Made by a program: the position numbers and the translations under genes
Shown here: positions 53,907 through 62,833 of the stretch, piece after piece
Layout: every line of letters begins with the position of its first letter
How positions within the stretch are numbered: position 1 is the first letter of the stretch
The notes under the pieces: generated by a model
Databases searched by the model: none
The model's input: the letters and a program-made list of their open reading frames with translations, nothing else
What the model was told of the DNA's origin: nothing
Assembly (NCBI GenBank): GCA_023416735.1
Contig: JAEZGX010000041.1
Location: 1 to 64,000 of the forward strand
From: Verrucomicrobiota bacterium
GTDB taxonomy: Bacteria > Verrucomicrobiota > Verrucomicrobiia > Opitutales > Opitutaceae
Length of the DNA stretch: 64,000 bases
Direction: 5' to 3'

Positions 53907-56803
53907 TGCGCTTCCTCCCATTTCACGCTGTCCGCGACGCCGTGATGAAACAGCGACGCAAACGTATCCTGATCCGGCCGGATATCTTCATTCGGCGGCC
54001 AGAACATTCCCGCCCGAATCGCCGCCGCCGCCCCACTCACACAGCGCCACGCCGCCTCGTCTAATTGTTTTGGATACTCCTGCCACACGCGCACGCCCGT
54101 CTCCGTCGCCGCCTTCGGCAGATTGAAATATCCCGCCCGCGCTTCCCGCGCCGCGCCCGGATCGATCGCTCCTTCCTCGAGCGCCACCCGCCCCATCGCC
54201 AGTGCCCGCAAATACAAGGGCAGCTGCAAATCCTTCCACGTCAGGTCGCGCGCATTCCACGTCAGTAGCGCAAATTCCGGCCGCGTCTCGCCTCGCCGCA
54301 CTCCGCGCAAATGCGCCTCCTCCGGATCCACCGGCTGGTCCGAGGTCTTGTAATCGATCACGCGCAACTCGCCCGTGGTCGCATGACGATCGATCCGGTC
54401 AATCTTCCCGCTCACCGTCAGTCCCGCCGCCTCGATCTCGAACGGCATCTCCACCGCCAGGATCTCCCAGCCTGCCGCGCGCGTCTGCGCCTGCACCTCC
54501 GCGGCCCGCGATAACCGCTGCCGCGCCGACTCGACTTGCACCGTCAACGGCAGCGTCAGCTCGGCCCCAAACAGCCGCGTCGTCTCCGCTTCGAGTCGCT
54601 CGAGCAAAAACGCCCGCAAGGTTGCCGCATCTTCGCACCTTCGCATCGCCGGATCGCGCCCAAGCGCCTCCAGCGCCGCGTGACACAGAATTCCGAAATC
54701 CAGCGCATCGAGTTCGTTCTTCGCCGGATCCACCGGCTCCATCCGCAACACGCGCGAAAGATAAAACCGAAACGGACAATCCAGCCACGCGCGCAACCCC
54801 GTCACCGCCACGCGCGCCGGCGGATCCACGCGTCGCGGCTCAAGGGTCCACGCCCGCCGCCATGCCGGCGCTTCTCTCCCTGCCCCCGTGCCCCGAAACA
54901 AAAACCGCACGCGACCCGGCAGCGCTTCGTCCGCGCAACGCAGCAGCAAGCGCGAGGGACGAAGTGGATCTCCGGATACAGAGGTCTTGCCGAAGAACAA
55001 ATCGATCCGTCCTCGCGCCTCATTTCCGCTCCGCCACGCCGCGAGCGCCTGCAGCAGATACGCATCGCGCGCAAACCTCGCCGCATTCGTCTTCAATCCC
55101 AACCGCTCCCGCAACGCTTCCGGCAAAAACGGATCGCCCACGACCGCATCCGGCACGTGACCATCGTTCAATCCCGCCACCGCCAGATGCGGCGCATCCT
55201 CCCACAACAACTCCAGCCACCCTTGCAACTCCACCGCGCCATCCGGCTTGTCGTCGTAGCGCGCGAGCTCGCCATACAGCCGCAACGCCACGTCCCACCA
55301 ATCCGTCGTCGTCCACCCCGGAAACCATTTCGCCGCGGCCCCGATTTCCCGCATCACCCCCGCCCACGACTCCGCCGCTTCCGCCGCCGCGGCCTCGTCC
55401 TCCCGCGCTAAATCGAAGCGTCGCCGCCCGAAAATCCGACTCAGCGCCGCGCTCGCATTCTCCGGAAATTCCCCGCTTCGCAAGAGGTCCCGCAACTCCG
55501 CCACCTTCGTCAAAGCGACGCGCGTTCCCGCGCCGACCCGACCCTGCTCCGCATGCCGGCGCAACATGTCGAGCGTCCGCGGCAAATGCGCGCGGTGCAA
55601 CGCGTCCAAACCCCGCAGAAAGCCCGCAGCCGATCCCCCCTGATCCGTGCCGGCCGCATAACTCAAAAAGTCCGGACACCTCGCCAGCGCTGCGACGGCC
55701 TCAAACGTTTCCTCCCGCGCTAAAGTCGCGAGTGCCGTCAACAATTGATGCAGCGCATCCCCTTTGCGCCGCCGGCCATCCGGATTGAACGCCTCTTGCC
55801 CCACGCGATGCAGTTCACTCGCGAGCAACGGCGTCACTTCCGCATCGGCAATGCCCACGCCCAACACCCCTTCCGCTTTTTCATAGCTGCCTGCCAGCGC
55901 CGCGATCCGCTCCGCTTGCGCCGCCGGATTCGCGCAAAGATGCACCGTTCGTTCGAATTCAGGCCAGTCGATCATCCGTCGCTCCCACGCATCCGCGCGC
56001 GGCCGTCCCCACGCATCGAACGCATCCGCCTCCTCCTCCGGCGCGAACACCAAAACCTCCACCGCCACGCTCTGCGCATGAGCCGCCAACACCTGCAACG
56101 CGAGCGGCAGCGGATCGGGCGTGCCGACTACGACAATCCGCTCAACTCCATCCAACGCCGCCGGCGCCCGCGCCGACTCGATTTCCGCCGCCTGTCGATC
56201 GTGCAAACCCCATTGCGCCAGCTTCGTCGCGTGCAGTCTCTCCATTTCCGCCAGCTGCGCCCACCGCTCCCGCTCGGAAAACTCCTCGCCCAACCGCCCC
56301 GCTACGTCGCTCAAAAGCAGACCGCCTTCACCCAACGCCCGCCGCAAGCGCCCAAACTCCTCCGCCAACCGCAACGCCCACGCCGCATTTCTCACCGGCG
56401 GATCGATCGGAAACACCGCGCGAAACTGATCCAATTCGATCTCTCGCAACACCTCCATCCACGCGAGCAAGGAAATCAGCCGCGACGCGAGCGCCTCATC
56501 TTCCGCCGCAGCAGTGACGAGCGATTCCGGCAACATCACGCGTGGCGGAAAGACCGCCGATCTGCGCTCCGCTGCGTGCCCGGCCAGCGCCTCCCGCAAT
56601 CGACGCCCCGCCTGCCGCGTCGGCACCACCACCACCGTGCCGCTCAAATCCAACGGCCCGTCTCCGCTCCACCCCTGCGCCAAAAACTCCACCGATTGCG
56701 GCAGCAGCGGGCGGTCCCAACTTAGGAAGAAACGACGAACAGATTCAGGCGGTGAAGACACGTGGCGAACGCGACGATGTTCATCCTTCGGCCGCTCTCG
56801 CAA
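53903..56803 (-). CDS. addB: AddB-like nuclease subunit
   Basis: A 966-residue protein pairing with AddA. The N-terminal helicase-like part starts RRFFLSWDRPLLPQSVEFL and VVVVPTRQAGRRLREAL but lacks a Walker A motif. The C-terminal nuclease domain is clear: LRAWLDCPFRFYLSRVLRM, ALDFGILCHAALEALG, VSGKIDRIDRHATTGELRVIDYKTSDQP and LQLPLYLRALAMG. The Cys in DCPFRFYLS may belong to an Fe-S site as in other AddB proteins, but the other three are not obvious. The start is uncertain within the first 15 codons. Confidence 0.85.
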   Translation of the reverse strand: MRERPKDEHRRVRHVSSPPESVRRFFLSWDRPLLPQSVEFLAQGWSGDGPLDLSGTVVVVPTRQAGRRLREALAGHAAERRSAVFPPRVMLPESLVTAAAEDEALASRLISLLAWMEVLREIELDQFRAVFPIDPPVRNAAWALRLAEEFGRLRRALGEGGLLLSDVAGRLGEEFSERERWAQLAEMERLHATKLAQWGLHDRQAAEIESARAPAALDGVERIVVVGTPDPLPLALQVLAAHAQSVAVEVLVFAPEEEADAFDAWGRPRADAWERRMIDWPEFERTVHLCANPAAQAERIAALAGSYEKAEGVLGVGIADAEVTPLLASELHRVGQEAFNPDGRRRKGDALHQLLTALATLAREETFEAVAALARCPDFLSYAAGTDQGGSAAGFLRGLDALHRAHLPRTLDMLRRHAEQGRVGAGTRVALTKVAELRDLLRSGEFPENASAALSRIFGRRRFDLAREDEAAAAEAAESWAGVMREIGAAAKWFPGWTTTDWWDVALRLYGELARYDDKPDGAVELQGWLELLWEDAPHLAVAGLNDGHVPDAVVGDPFLPEALRERLGLKTNAARFARDAYLLQALAAWRSGNEARGRIDLFFGKTSVSGDPLRPSRLLLRCADEALPGRVRFLFRGTGAGREAPAWRRAWTLEPRRVDPPARVAVTGLRAWLDCPFRFYLSRVLRMEPVDPAKNELDALDFGILCHAALEALGRDPAMRRCEDAATLRAFLLERLEAETTRLFGAELTLPLTVQVESARQRLSRAAEVQAQTRAAGWEILAVEMPFEIEAAGLTVSGKIDRIDRHATTGELRVIDYKTSDQPVDPEEAHLRGVRRGETRPEFALLTWNARDLTWKDLQLPLYLRALAMGRVALEEGAIDPGAAREARAGYFNLPKAATETGVRVWQEYPKQLDEAAWRCVSGAAAAIRAGMFWPPNEDIRPDQDTFASLFHHGVADSVKWEEAQ

Positions 56804-56869
56804 GCCTCCGCCGAATTTCCCTCGCGACTCCCCTTAATTGGTTCAACCACGGCTCGCCCGCCACACACG

Positions 56870-56896
56870 AAAAAACCCGCACGTTCGTCGTGCGGG
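56870..56896 (-). terminator. Rho-independent terminator of rpsT
   Basis: On the minus strand CCCGCACG (56896-56889) pairs with CGTGCGGG (56883-56876) around a 5-base loop and is followed by TTTTTT. It separates rpsT from addB. Confidence 0.88.
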
Positions 56897-56941
56897 TGAA
56901 AGGATGCCTGCGACCCGGCGCCCTGCGCCGCTCGGCTGCGA

Positions 56942-57202
56942 TTACTTCGCGAAGAGGAACTTCGCCGCGTGCGACTTCGCGCGAGCCGCCGCATTGCGAT
57001 GCACCACGCCGGACTTCACCGCCTTGTCCATCGCCGAAGTATAAGCGCTCGCCGCCGTCTTCGTCTCGGCCGTGTCACCCTTCTTCGCCGCCGCGTCCAA
57101 CTTCTTGCGCAGGGTCTTGATGCGGGTCTTCACCCCTTGGTTGCGGTCGTGCAAGCGGGCGGATTTACGCGCGGCTTTGATGGCGGATTTGGTGTTGGCC
57201 AT
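56942..57202 (-). CDS. rpsT: Small ribosomal subunit protein bS20
   Basis: An 86-residue ribosomal protein starting at ATG 57202: MANTKSAIKAARKSARLHDR is the usual opening, followed by KTRIKTLRKKLDAAAKKGD and the end SGVVHRNAAARAKSHAAKFL. It binds 16S rRNA. The open frame to 57238 adds residues absent from the family. Monocistronic, with a terminator. Confidence 0.97.
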   Translation of the reverse strand: MANTKSAIKAARKSARLHDRNQGVKTRIKTLRKKLDAAAKKGDTAETKTAASAYTSAMDKAVKSGVVHRNAAARAKSHAAKFLFAK

Positions 57203-57335
57203 GATCGTTTCGAGATTTAAAGCCCGCCAAAGACTCAAACGCCCCGAGGAGAGTCAAGGGTTTTGTCCAACGCTCCCTCGCGCCCGCCACCGCAAACGGT
57301 CTGGAGTTTGCTCCTTCATCCGGCTTAATGCCGCC

Positions 57336-58019
57336 ATGCCTCCCGAGCGTCCGTCCACTATCCGCGTGCTGATCGTGGATGACAGCGTGCTGGTGCGCGA
57401 AGGCCTGCGCGCAGTCTTCTCCACGCAACATCGCCAACCCGCGATCGAGGTCGTGGGCGAAGCCGGCACCGTCGCCGACGCCATCGCGCTCGCTCCAAAG
57501 CTGCAACCCGATGTCGTGCTCCTCGACATCCGTCTGCCGGACGGCTCCGGGCTCACCGCGTGCGCCGAACTCTGCCGCCTGTCGCCCGCCACGCGCATCC
57601 TCATCCTCACTTCCGTCGCCACGGACAATCTCATCCAACAAGCGATCCAAGCCGGAGCCCAAGGTTACTTGATGAAGGAGATTGATCCGGAAGGTCTCAC
57701 CCGCGCCATCGCCGACGCTCACGCCGGTCGTTCCGTCCTCACCGGAGAAGTCACCGCCCGCGTGTTGCGCCTGCTCCGTGAAGGTCCCACCGATCCGCTG
57801 GCGCCACTCTCTCCCCAAGAGCATCGCGTGCTCGCGCTCACCGCCGCCGGCCGCTCCAACAAGGAGATCGGCATCGAGCTCGGCCTCAGTGAGAAGACGG
57901 TAAAAAACTACCTGAGCAATGTCTTCGAAAAGCTGAACGTCACCCGCCGCACCCAAGCCGCAGCCATTTACACTCAAGCAGTTACAGGCGCGCTAGGGCC
58001 GAAGGTCCCTAACGATTAG
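57336..58019 (+). CDS. NarL/FixJ-type response regulator
   Basis: A 227-residue two-component regulator. The receiver domain has the acidic pair Asp15-Asp16 (VLIVDDSVLV), phospho-acceptor Asp64 (VVLLDIRLPDG) and Lys114 (YLMKEID). The C-terminal LuxR-type helix-turn-helix is LSPQEHRVLALTAAGRSNKEIGIELGLSEKTVKNYLSNVFEKL (quoted in part). No histidine kinase adjoins. Its stop codon lies inside the terminator stem. It precedes the minor-pilin genes and may regulate them, which is inference. Start is ATG 57336. Confidence 0.9.
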   Translation: MPPERPSTIRVLIVDDSVLVREGLRAVFSTQHRQPAIEVVGEAGTVADAIALAPKLQPDVVLLDIRLPDGSGLTACAELCRLSPATRILILTSVATDNLIQQAIQAGAQGYLMKEIDPEGLTRAIADAHAGRSVLTGEVTARVLRLLREGPTDPLAPLSPQEHRVLALTAAGRSNKEIGIELGLSEKTVKNYLSNVFEKLNVTRRTQAAAIYTQAVTGALGPKVPND

Positions 58020-58030
58020 GGACTTTTTTT
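58005..58030 (+). terminator. Rho-independent terminator overlapping the response regulator stop codon
   Basis: GTCCCTAA (58005-58012) pairs with TTAGGGAC (58016-58023) around the loop CGA and is followed by TTTTTTT. The stop codon TAG at 58017-58019 is part of the stem, so the terminator begins inside the last codons of the gene. Confidence 0.88.
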
Positions 58031-58074
58031 CGGGTCGCCTGCTCGGGTCGGTTCCCTATGTCGTTGCGCGTCTG

Positions 58075-58668
58075 ATGAAGCGCCCCGACCGCTCCTTTTC
58101 CCCGCCCCTTCAGTCGCCCGCCTCTCGCACGGCGCGGCGGATGTCGTCGCGGCGCGGCTTCACGATCGTCGAAACGATGGTCGCTGCGACGATTTTCACG
58201 ATGCTCACGATCGGCGTCTACACGATGTTGATGAAGTCGTATCAGCTCATTGCGCTCACGCGCGTGCGCGACGACGCCCGCGCTGTCCTCCGCAGTTTCG
58301 CCGATCAATTCGCCCGTCTTTCCACCACGCAAGAAATCGATGGTGTGGTCCGGCAACGCTGGCTCTTTTTGCCGAGCGGCGGCCCGACGGGTCGCGGTCT
58401 CGTCTGGGGCGCATTGAGCGACCAAAACACCAGCATCAACGCCGAGAACGTGCCGTCCCTTCCCATCCCGCTCGGCGGTGAAAGCCATCGCGTCAACGCC
58501 ACGCTCACGCGCGATGTCCGCTACGTTAACGCCACCAGCGGCGCGAACGTCACGTCCCGCACCATCGAAGCCGCCGGCTACCTGTTGTCGGGCACCTTCA
58601 CGATCAACTACACGATGAACGGCAAGGACTACACTCAGTCGCTCACCGTCCTTCGCGCAGCACCATGA
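58075..58668 (+). CDS. Prepilin-type protein, PilV-like minor pilin
   Basis: A 197-residue type IV prepilin. The cleavage site is RRG followed by FTIVETMVAATIFTMLTIG with the conserved Glu at mature position 5, then a hydrophobic helix. The C-terminal body is beta-rich (HRVNATLTRDVRYVNATSG, GTFTINYTMNGKDYTQ). Starting at ATG 58141 would give a six-residue leader MSSRRG, typical of these proteins; the longer start at 58075 gives a 28-residue leader. Followed by two more pilin-like genes with ATGA coupling, as in pilV-pilW-pilX sets. Confidence 0.78.
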   Translation: MKRPDRSFSPPLQSPASRTARRMSSRRGFTIVETMVAATIFTMLTIGVYTMLMKSYQLIALTRVRDDARAVLRSFADQFARLSTTQEIDGVVRQRWLFLPSGGPTGRGLVWGALSDQNTSINAENVPSLPIPLGGESHRVNATLTRDVRYVNATSGANVTSRTIEAAGYLLSGTFTINYTMNGKDYTQSLTVLRAAP

Positions 58669-59978
58669 CCTCGCGACGCTCGCTCCGTCTTCGCTCGGGT
58701 TCGCGCCACACCAGACGCGGCTTCACCTTGGTCGAGGTGCTGATCGCCGGAAGCATCGGCACCATGCTTCTCGCCGCCGTCGTCTCCATCCTCGTGATGA
58801 GCGCGCGGATGGTTTATAAAAACCAGCAAATCGAAGCCGCCGCCACGAACACCCGCTATGTGCAGGAGCACATGAACGGGGAGTTCTCGATCGCCATCAG
58901 CCAGGCCAGTCCATCGATCCGCCCCACCTACTCCGACGCGTCCGACACTTCTCCGCCGCGCTACGCGCGCGTCACCTACCGCGTCCCCATCGGCTCCTTC
59001 GCTACCCTCGTCGCGTGGACCGCACGCAGCAGCAACACGCTTCGCATCAACTGCCCTTCCGACATCATCCCGAAGGCCGGCGACTATCTGTTGATGGACA
59101 TGCCCAACCTCGGCACCGGGATTAGAATCGTCTCGGTGAACCCCGAGGGCGCGTCAGGAGTCGTCGACGTAACTTTGGCCAAAACCCTTCTCGCCGGCAC
59201 GATCGGACCCGAGGAGGACGCCGACGCCCGCGCTCTCGTTCGCATCCAGCGCGAGCGCAAATACGAAACCGTCGAGCCCGCCGCCGGCGAGGCCATCACC
59301 GAACTGCACTGGTATGAATCCGCCGACGATTCAACCACCCGGCTCGTCCTTTCGCGCAACGTCGATACCTCCGCACGTTTTCTTTTCGCACAGATTCCGG
59401 AGGTCATCACCAGCGACGTCGAACCCGCGATCGGCTGGCAATTCAGCTACGTTTCCCAAAGCAGCCGCGCCGTCGTCCCAGGCGGCAACAAGGACTTCTA
59501 TCAGACCAACTACGTCGAAGGTCTGATCATGCCCAAGTCGGGCGATCCGCTGAGCACCGCGTCCATCCTCGGAGGCGGCTCCACCACCACCAGCACCACC
59601 ACTTCTACCACCACCTCGTCCACCACGACGTCCACGACGACGAGCAAGACAACGACAACGAGTTCTAAGTCCACGAGCTCCACCTCCACGTCCAAAACCT
59701 CCACGTCGAAGACCACCTCCAAGTCGACCTCCAAAACGACGACCACGTCCACGACCTCAAAGTCCACGACGAAGACTACCTCCAAATCGACCACATCGAA
59801 GTCGACGACCAAAACCACGTCCAAATCGACTACGTCCACGTCGAAGTCGACCACCTCCAAAACCACTTCGAAGTCCACCAGCGCCACCACCACTTCGAAG
59901 TCCACGTCGGTGAGCACGACCTCCAAGTCCACCACGTCGTCGAAATCCACCACCACGAGCATCCCGTTCGATGGTTAA
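58665..59978 (+). CDS. PilW-like prepilin with long Ser/Thr/Lys tail
   Basis: A 437-residue prepilin. The leader ends RRG before FTLVEVLIAGSIGTMLLAAV, with Glu at mature position 5 and a membrane-core helix. Residues about 50-300 form a globular domain of PilW/GspJ type (NTRYVQEHMNGEFS, ITELHWYESADDSTTRLV, AIGWQFSYVSQSS). From residue 306 to 432 the sequence is composed only of Ser, Thr and Lys apart from one Ala and one Val, with about 18 Lys and no acidic residue; the first 21 residues of this tail have no Lys. It ends IPFDG. It overlaps the previous gene by four bases. Confidence 0.8.
   Translation: MTSRRSLRLRSGSRHTRRGFTLVEVLIAGSIGTMLLAAVVSILVMSARMVYKNQQIEAAATNTRYVQEHMNGEFSIAISQASPSIRPTYSDASDTSPPRYARVTYRVPIGSFATLVAWTARSSNTLRINCPSDIIPKAGDYLLMDMPNLGTGIRIVSVNPEGASGVVDVTLAKTLLAGTIGPEEDADARALVRIQRERKYETVEPAAGEAITELHWYESADDSTTRLVLSRNVDTSARFLFAQIPEVITSDVEPAIGWQFSYVSQSSRAVVPGGNKDFYQTNYVEGLIMPKSGDPLSTASILGGGSTTTSTTTSTTTSSTTTSTTTSKTTTTSSKSTSSTSTSKTSTSKTTSKSTSKTTTTSTTSKSTTKTTSKSTTSKSTTKTTSKSTTSTSKSTTSKTTSKSTSATTTSKSTSVSTTSKSTTSSKSTTTSIPFDG
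59580..59960. repeat. Degenerate Ser/Thr/Lys codon repeat inside the PilW-like gene
   Basis: About 380 bases of low complexity rich in TCC, ACC, ACG, AAG and TCG codons, coding the Ser/Thr/Lys tail. Short words such as TCCAAGTCGACC and AAATCGACCA recur with variation. The antisense strand reads as a Val/Asp-rich ORF (59510-59962), which is a by-product. Such tracts expand and contract readily. Confidence 0.8.
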
Positions 59979-60014
59979 CTTTTCTGTGCCACCGCCGGGC
60001 ACAGCGTCCGTCCC

Positions 60015-61922
60015 ATGAACACTTCTTCCCAACGAGGCAGCGTGCTGGTTATCACGCTCGTCTTCGTGATCATCATCGCCGTCGCGGTTAGCTCGGTGTT
60101 CGAGCTGGCGACGAGCTCCTACCGGCTATCGATGCGCAACCAGCTCAACGCCGAAGCGCGCGCCGTCGCGGAGAGCGAGATCGAATACATGTATTATCGT
60201 TTCAAAATGGTCGTCGTCACCGGCAACGCCGCGACCGCCGCTCCCGCCGCCCTCAGCGACCAAGGCATCTCCGACAACACCACCCTCCCGAGCACCATTC
60301 GAAACCCGTTCTACGAGAAACATCGCACCGCCGGCTGGCGCGTCCGCCGCTCTCTCGTCCTCGATCCCGTCATCGTCGAAAACGGTGGCCCCATCAGCGG
60401 CCGCATCCCCGAAACCCGCAAGGTCGGCGACTACACCTACGTCATCGCTCGCGTCGAAGTCCTTCCTCCCGAGGGCAGCCCGTTCGCCAGCGCCGGAGCG
60501 TCCGTCCGCATCGGACGACGTTTCATGAATTCGAATACGTCCATCTTCCAATACAGCGTCTTCTTCCAAGGCGACCTCGAGCTCAACCCGGGCAACGATG
60601 TCACCATCAACGGCGACGTCGTCGCCAACGGCTCCATCTACATGGGCCCGCGCGCCGGCTTCGAGCTCCGCCTCATCGACCAGGTCCGCTACCTCAAGAG
60701 CGGTTTCTTCAACCAGGACAAGCTCGGCAACGACACCTACTCCAACCCCAACGCCCCCACCCCTCCCGTCACCCTCGTCGCCCCCACGTTCGCCACTTCT
60801 AAAGACTCCCAACTCGCCACCATGGACGAACCGGAAAACCTCCTCGGAGGCATCGACGCCATGGTCACTTCCCGAGATCGTCCCGATCTCTTCGGACCTC
60901 CCGACCTCATGGATCCGGAAGCATGGACCGAAGCGCAGCAAGCCACCGCGGAGAACAACGTCTATCGCTCGCTCATCGCCCCGCCGCCGTCCGCCGCCGG
61001 CTCCAACGAATACCCCAACGGCTCCCCATCCACCCTCGACGACAACGTCATCGCCGTCCGCCGCGCCTACAATCGCGCCGATATCATCATCACCGTCGAT
61101 AACGATGGCGTCACCGTCACCAAAGACGGCTCGCCCGTCGCCGGCGCGCCGTCGTTCACCACGAAAGCAGTCCACGATAAACGCGAAAACAAGGACGTGC
61201 AGATGACCGAGGTCGACATCGGCGCCCTCAAGACCTGGCTCGACGCCAGCGGCGGCGACTTCAACGGACTCCTCTACGTTAACCTCAAAAACTCCTCCAG
61301 CAGCACGCCCGCCGCCATCCGCCTCGTCAACGGCAGCTCCCTCCCGCGCAACGACGGCAAAGGCTTCTCCGTCGCCACCAACGGCGGCATCTACGTCCAG
61401 GGCGACTACAACACCGACTTGATCACCGACGCCGACGGCAGCACGCGCCCCGTTCCCGCCATGCTGATCGGAGACGCCATCACCGTTCTGTCTCCGCGGG
61501 TTTACGATCCCGACACCGACACGTGGTCGGGCTGGAGCGATGACGAAGCCGCCTTGGATTTCGACGGCCCCGGCGGAGAAAACACCGTCCGCCGCGCCTC
61601 GGGCGACATGACCATCAACGCCGGTCTCCTCACCGGAAACTATTCCTCGAACGCCTCCGGCTCCAGCGGCGGCGCGCAAAACCTCGTTCGCTACCTCGAA
61701 GATTGGACCGGCCGCAGCGTCACATTCAACGGCTCCCTCGGCCGGCTCTTCCAATCCGCACACTTCACCGCTCCCTACGTGGGCAACATCGGCGTCACCT
61801 ACTACCAGCCTTCCACCCGCAATTTCGACTACGACACCAGCATGCGTCGGCACCGTCCGCCCGGCTCCCCCGAATCGACCGACTTCAGCCGCGGCAGCTT
61901 CTTTACCTGGCATCCGGAGTGA
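60015..61922 (+). CDS. PilX-like minor pilin or pilus-associated protein
   Basis: A 635-residue protein whose N-terminus, QRGSVLVITLVFVIIIAVAVSS, matches PilX N-terminal domains (a pilin-like helix with a weak cleavage motif). The rest is a large beta-rich body with repeated short units (LNPGNDVTINGDVVANGSIYMGP, VATNGGIYVQGDYNTD, DMTINAGLLTGNYSSN), ending FFTWHPE. Such domains follow PilX in minor-pilin operons of several phyla. Third gene of the pilV-W-X-like run, 36 bases after the PilW-like gene. Likely cell-surface. Confidence 0.75.
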   Translation: MNTSSQRGSVLVITLVFVIIIAVAVSSVFELATSSYRLSMRNQLNAEARAVAESEIEYMYYRFKMVVVTGNAATAAPAALSDQGISDNTTLPSTIRNPFYEKHRTAGWRVRRSLVLDPVIVENGGPISGRIPETRKVGDYTYVIARVEVLPPEGSPFASAGASVRIGRRFMNSNTSIFQYSVFFQGDLELNPGNDVTINGDVVANGSIYMGPRAGFELRLIDQVRYLKSGFFNQDKLGNDTYSNPNAPTPPVTLVAPTFATSKDSQLATMDEPENLLGGIDAMVTSRDRPDLFGPPDLMDPEAWTEAQQATAENNVYRSLIAPPPSAAGSNEYPNGSPSTLDDNVIAVRRAYNRADIIITVDNDGVTVTKDGSPVAGAPSFTTKAVHDKRENKDVQMTEVDIGALKTWLDASGGDFNGLLYVNLKNSSSSTPAAIRLVNGSSLPRNDGKGFSVATNGGIYVQGDYNTDLITDADGSTRPVPAMLIGDAITVLSPRVYDPDTDTWSGWSDDEAALDFDGPGGENTVRRASGDMTINAGLLTGNYSSNASGSSGGAQNLVRYLEDWTGRSVTFNGSLGRLFQSAHFTAPYVGNIGVTYYQPSTRNFDYDTSMRRHRPPGSPESTDFSRGSFFTWHPE

Positions 61923-61927
61923 GTTCT

Positions 61928-62833
61928 ATGTCGGACGTTCTCACCGCGACGCCCTCCGGCGCGCATGCCTTTTCCCCTCCTCTGACCTCGACCGAGATGC
62001 CCGAACCGCACGACGTTTTCCGCTTCGGCGACGGCGAACATCGCTTCCTCTCCCTCCGCATGCGCCGCCTCCTCCGCGAAGGCGCCATCTCCGTCGTCGA
62101 TATCCTCGAGCGCGACGAAAAACCCGATCCCGAGGTCACCGCCATCATCCCCGCGCGCAACGAAGCCGCCACCATCGCCACCGTCATCCGCGAGTGTTTC
62201 AACTACGCCGGCCACGTCCTCGTCGTCGAGGGCGGCTCCACCGACGACACCGCCGCCGTCGCCGCCGCCACCGGCGCTCGCGTCATTCGCGATTCCGGCC
62301 GCGGCAAGGGCGCCGCGCTCCGCCACGCCGTCGCCCACGTCGAAACCGACATCTGCGTCTTCGTCGACGCCGACGGCTCCCACGATCCCATCGACATTCC
62401 ACTGCTCGTCGCCCCGATTAAATCCGGCGAAGCCGAACACGTCACCGGCTCCCGCCTCCTCGGCGGCTCCGACGAACTTCACGGCGGCGGCGACGAATTT
62501 CTCCGGCTCGCCGGCTCCGCCTTCATCACCTACCTGATCAACCGCCGCTTCGGCACCCGCCTCTCCGATTCGCAAAACGGCTTTCGCGCCATCCGCACCG
62601 ACATCTTCCGCCGCCTCGATCTTCGCGCGCGCCACACCACGATCGAAATGGAAATGATCATGGCCACGCTCGCCGCCGGCTATCGTATCCTCGAGGTCCC
62701 TACCCACGAGCGTCCGCGCGCCGCCGGCTACTCCAAGATCTCTCTTCACCATCCTGGCACGTGGCTCTCCTACGGCTCGTGCCTCGTCCGCGGTCTCCTC
62801 CAGCCCCGCCGCTCCTCCGCCCGCCCGTCATGA
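61928..62833 (+). CDS. GT2-family glycosyltransferase
   Basis: A 301-residue GT-A fold glycosyltransferase from ATG 61928. Family 2 motifs: AIIPARNEAATIATVIREC, VVEGGSTDDTAAVAA, VFVDADGSHD with the metal-binding DxD, and NGFRAIRTDIFRRL. It resembles dolichol-phosphate mannosyltransferase-type enzymes that use nucleotide sugars; there is no membrane anchor except a weak C-terminal hydrophobic run (LSYGSCLVRGLL). It follows the PilX-like gene by 5 bases and overlaps the carbamoyltransferase gene by four (ATGA), so it is likely co-expressed with them. A link to pilus or surface glycan modification is inference. Confidence 0.87.
   Translation: MSDVLTATPSGAHAFSPPLTSTEMPEPHDVFRFGDGEHRFLSLRMRRLLREGAISVVDILERDEKPDPEVTAIIPARNEAATIATVIRECFNYAGHVLVVEGGSTDDTAAVAAATGARVIRDSGRGKGAALRHAVAHVETDICVFVDADGSHDPIDIPLLVAPIKSGEAEHVTGSRLLGGSDELHGGGDEFLRLAGSAFITYLINRRFGTRLSDSQNGFRAIRTDIFRRLDLRARHTTIEMEMIMATLAAGYRILEVPTHERPRAAGYSKISLHHPGTWLSYGSCLVRGLLQPRRSSARPS

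Noticed and set aside
59510..59962. Antisense ORF rich in Val and Asp opposite the pilin tail
   Set aside because: The sequence is simply the reverse reading of the Ser/Thr/Lys codon repeat, so its length and composition have no independent meaning.
60126..61913. Long minus-strand ORF of 595 codons opposite the PilX-like gene
   Set aside because: High-GC codon bias leaves antisense frames open. The translation is Gly/Val/Asp-rich without domains, and the plus-strand protein has a clear pilin N-terminus.
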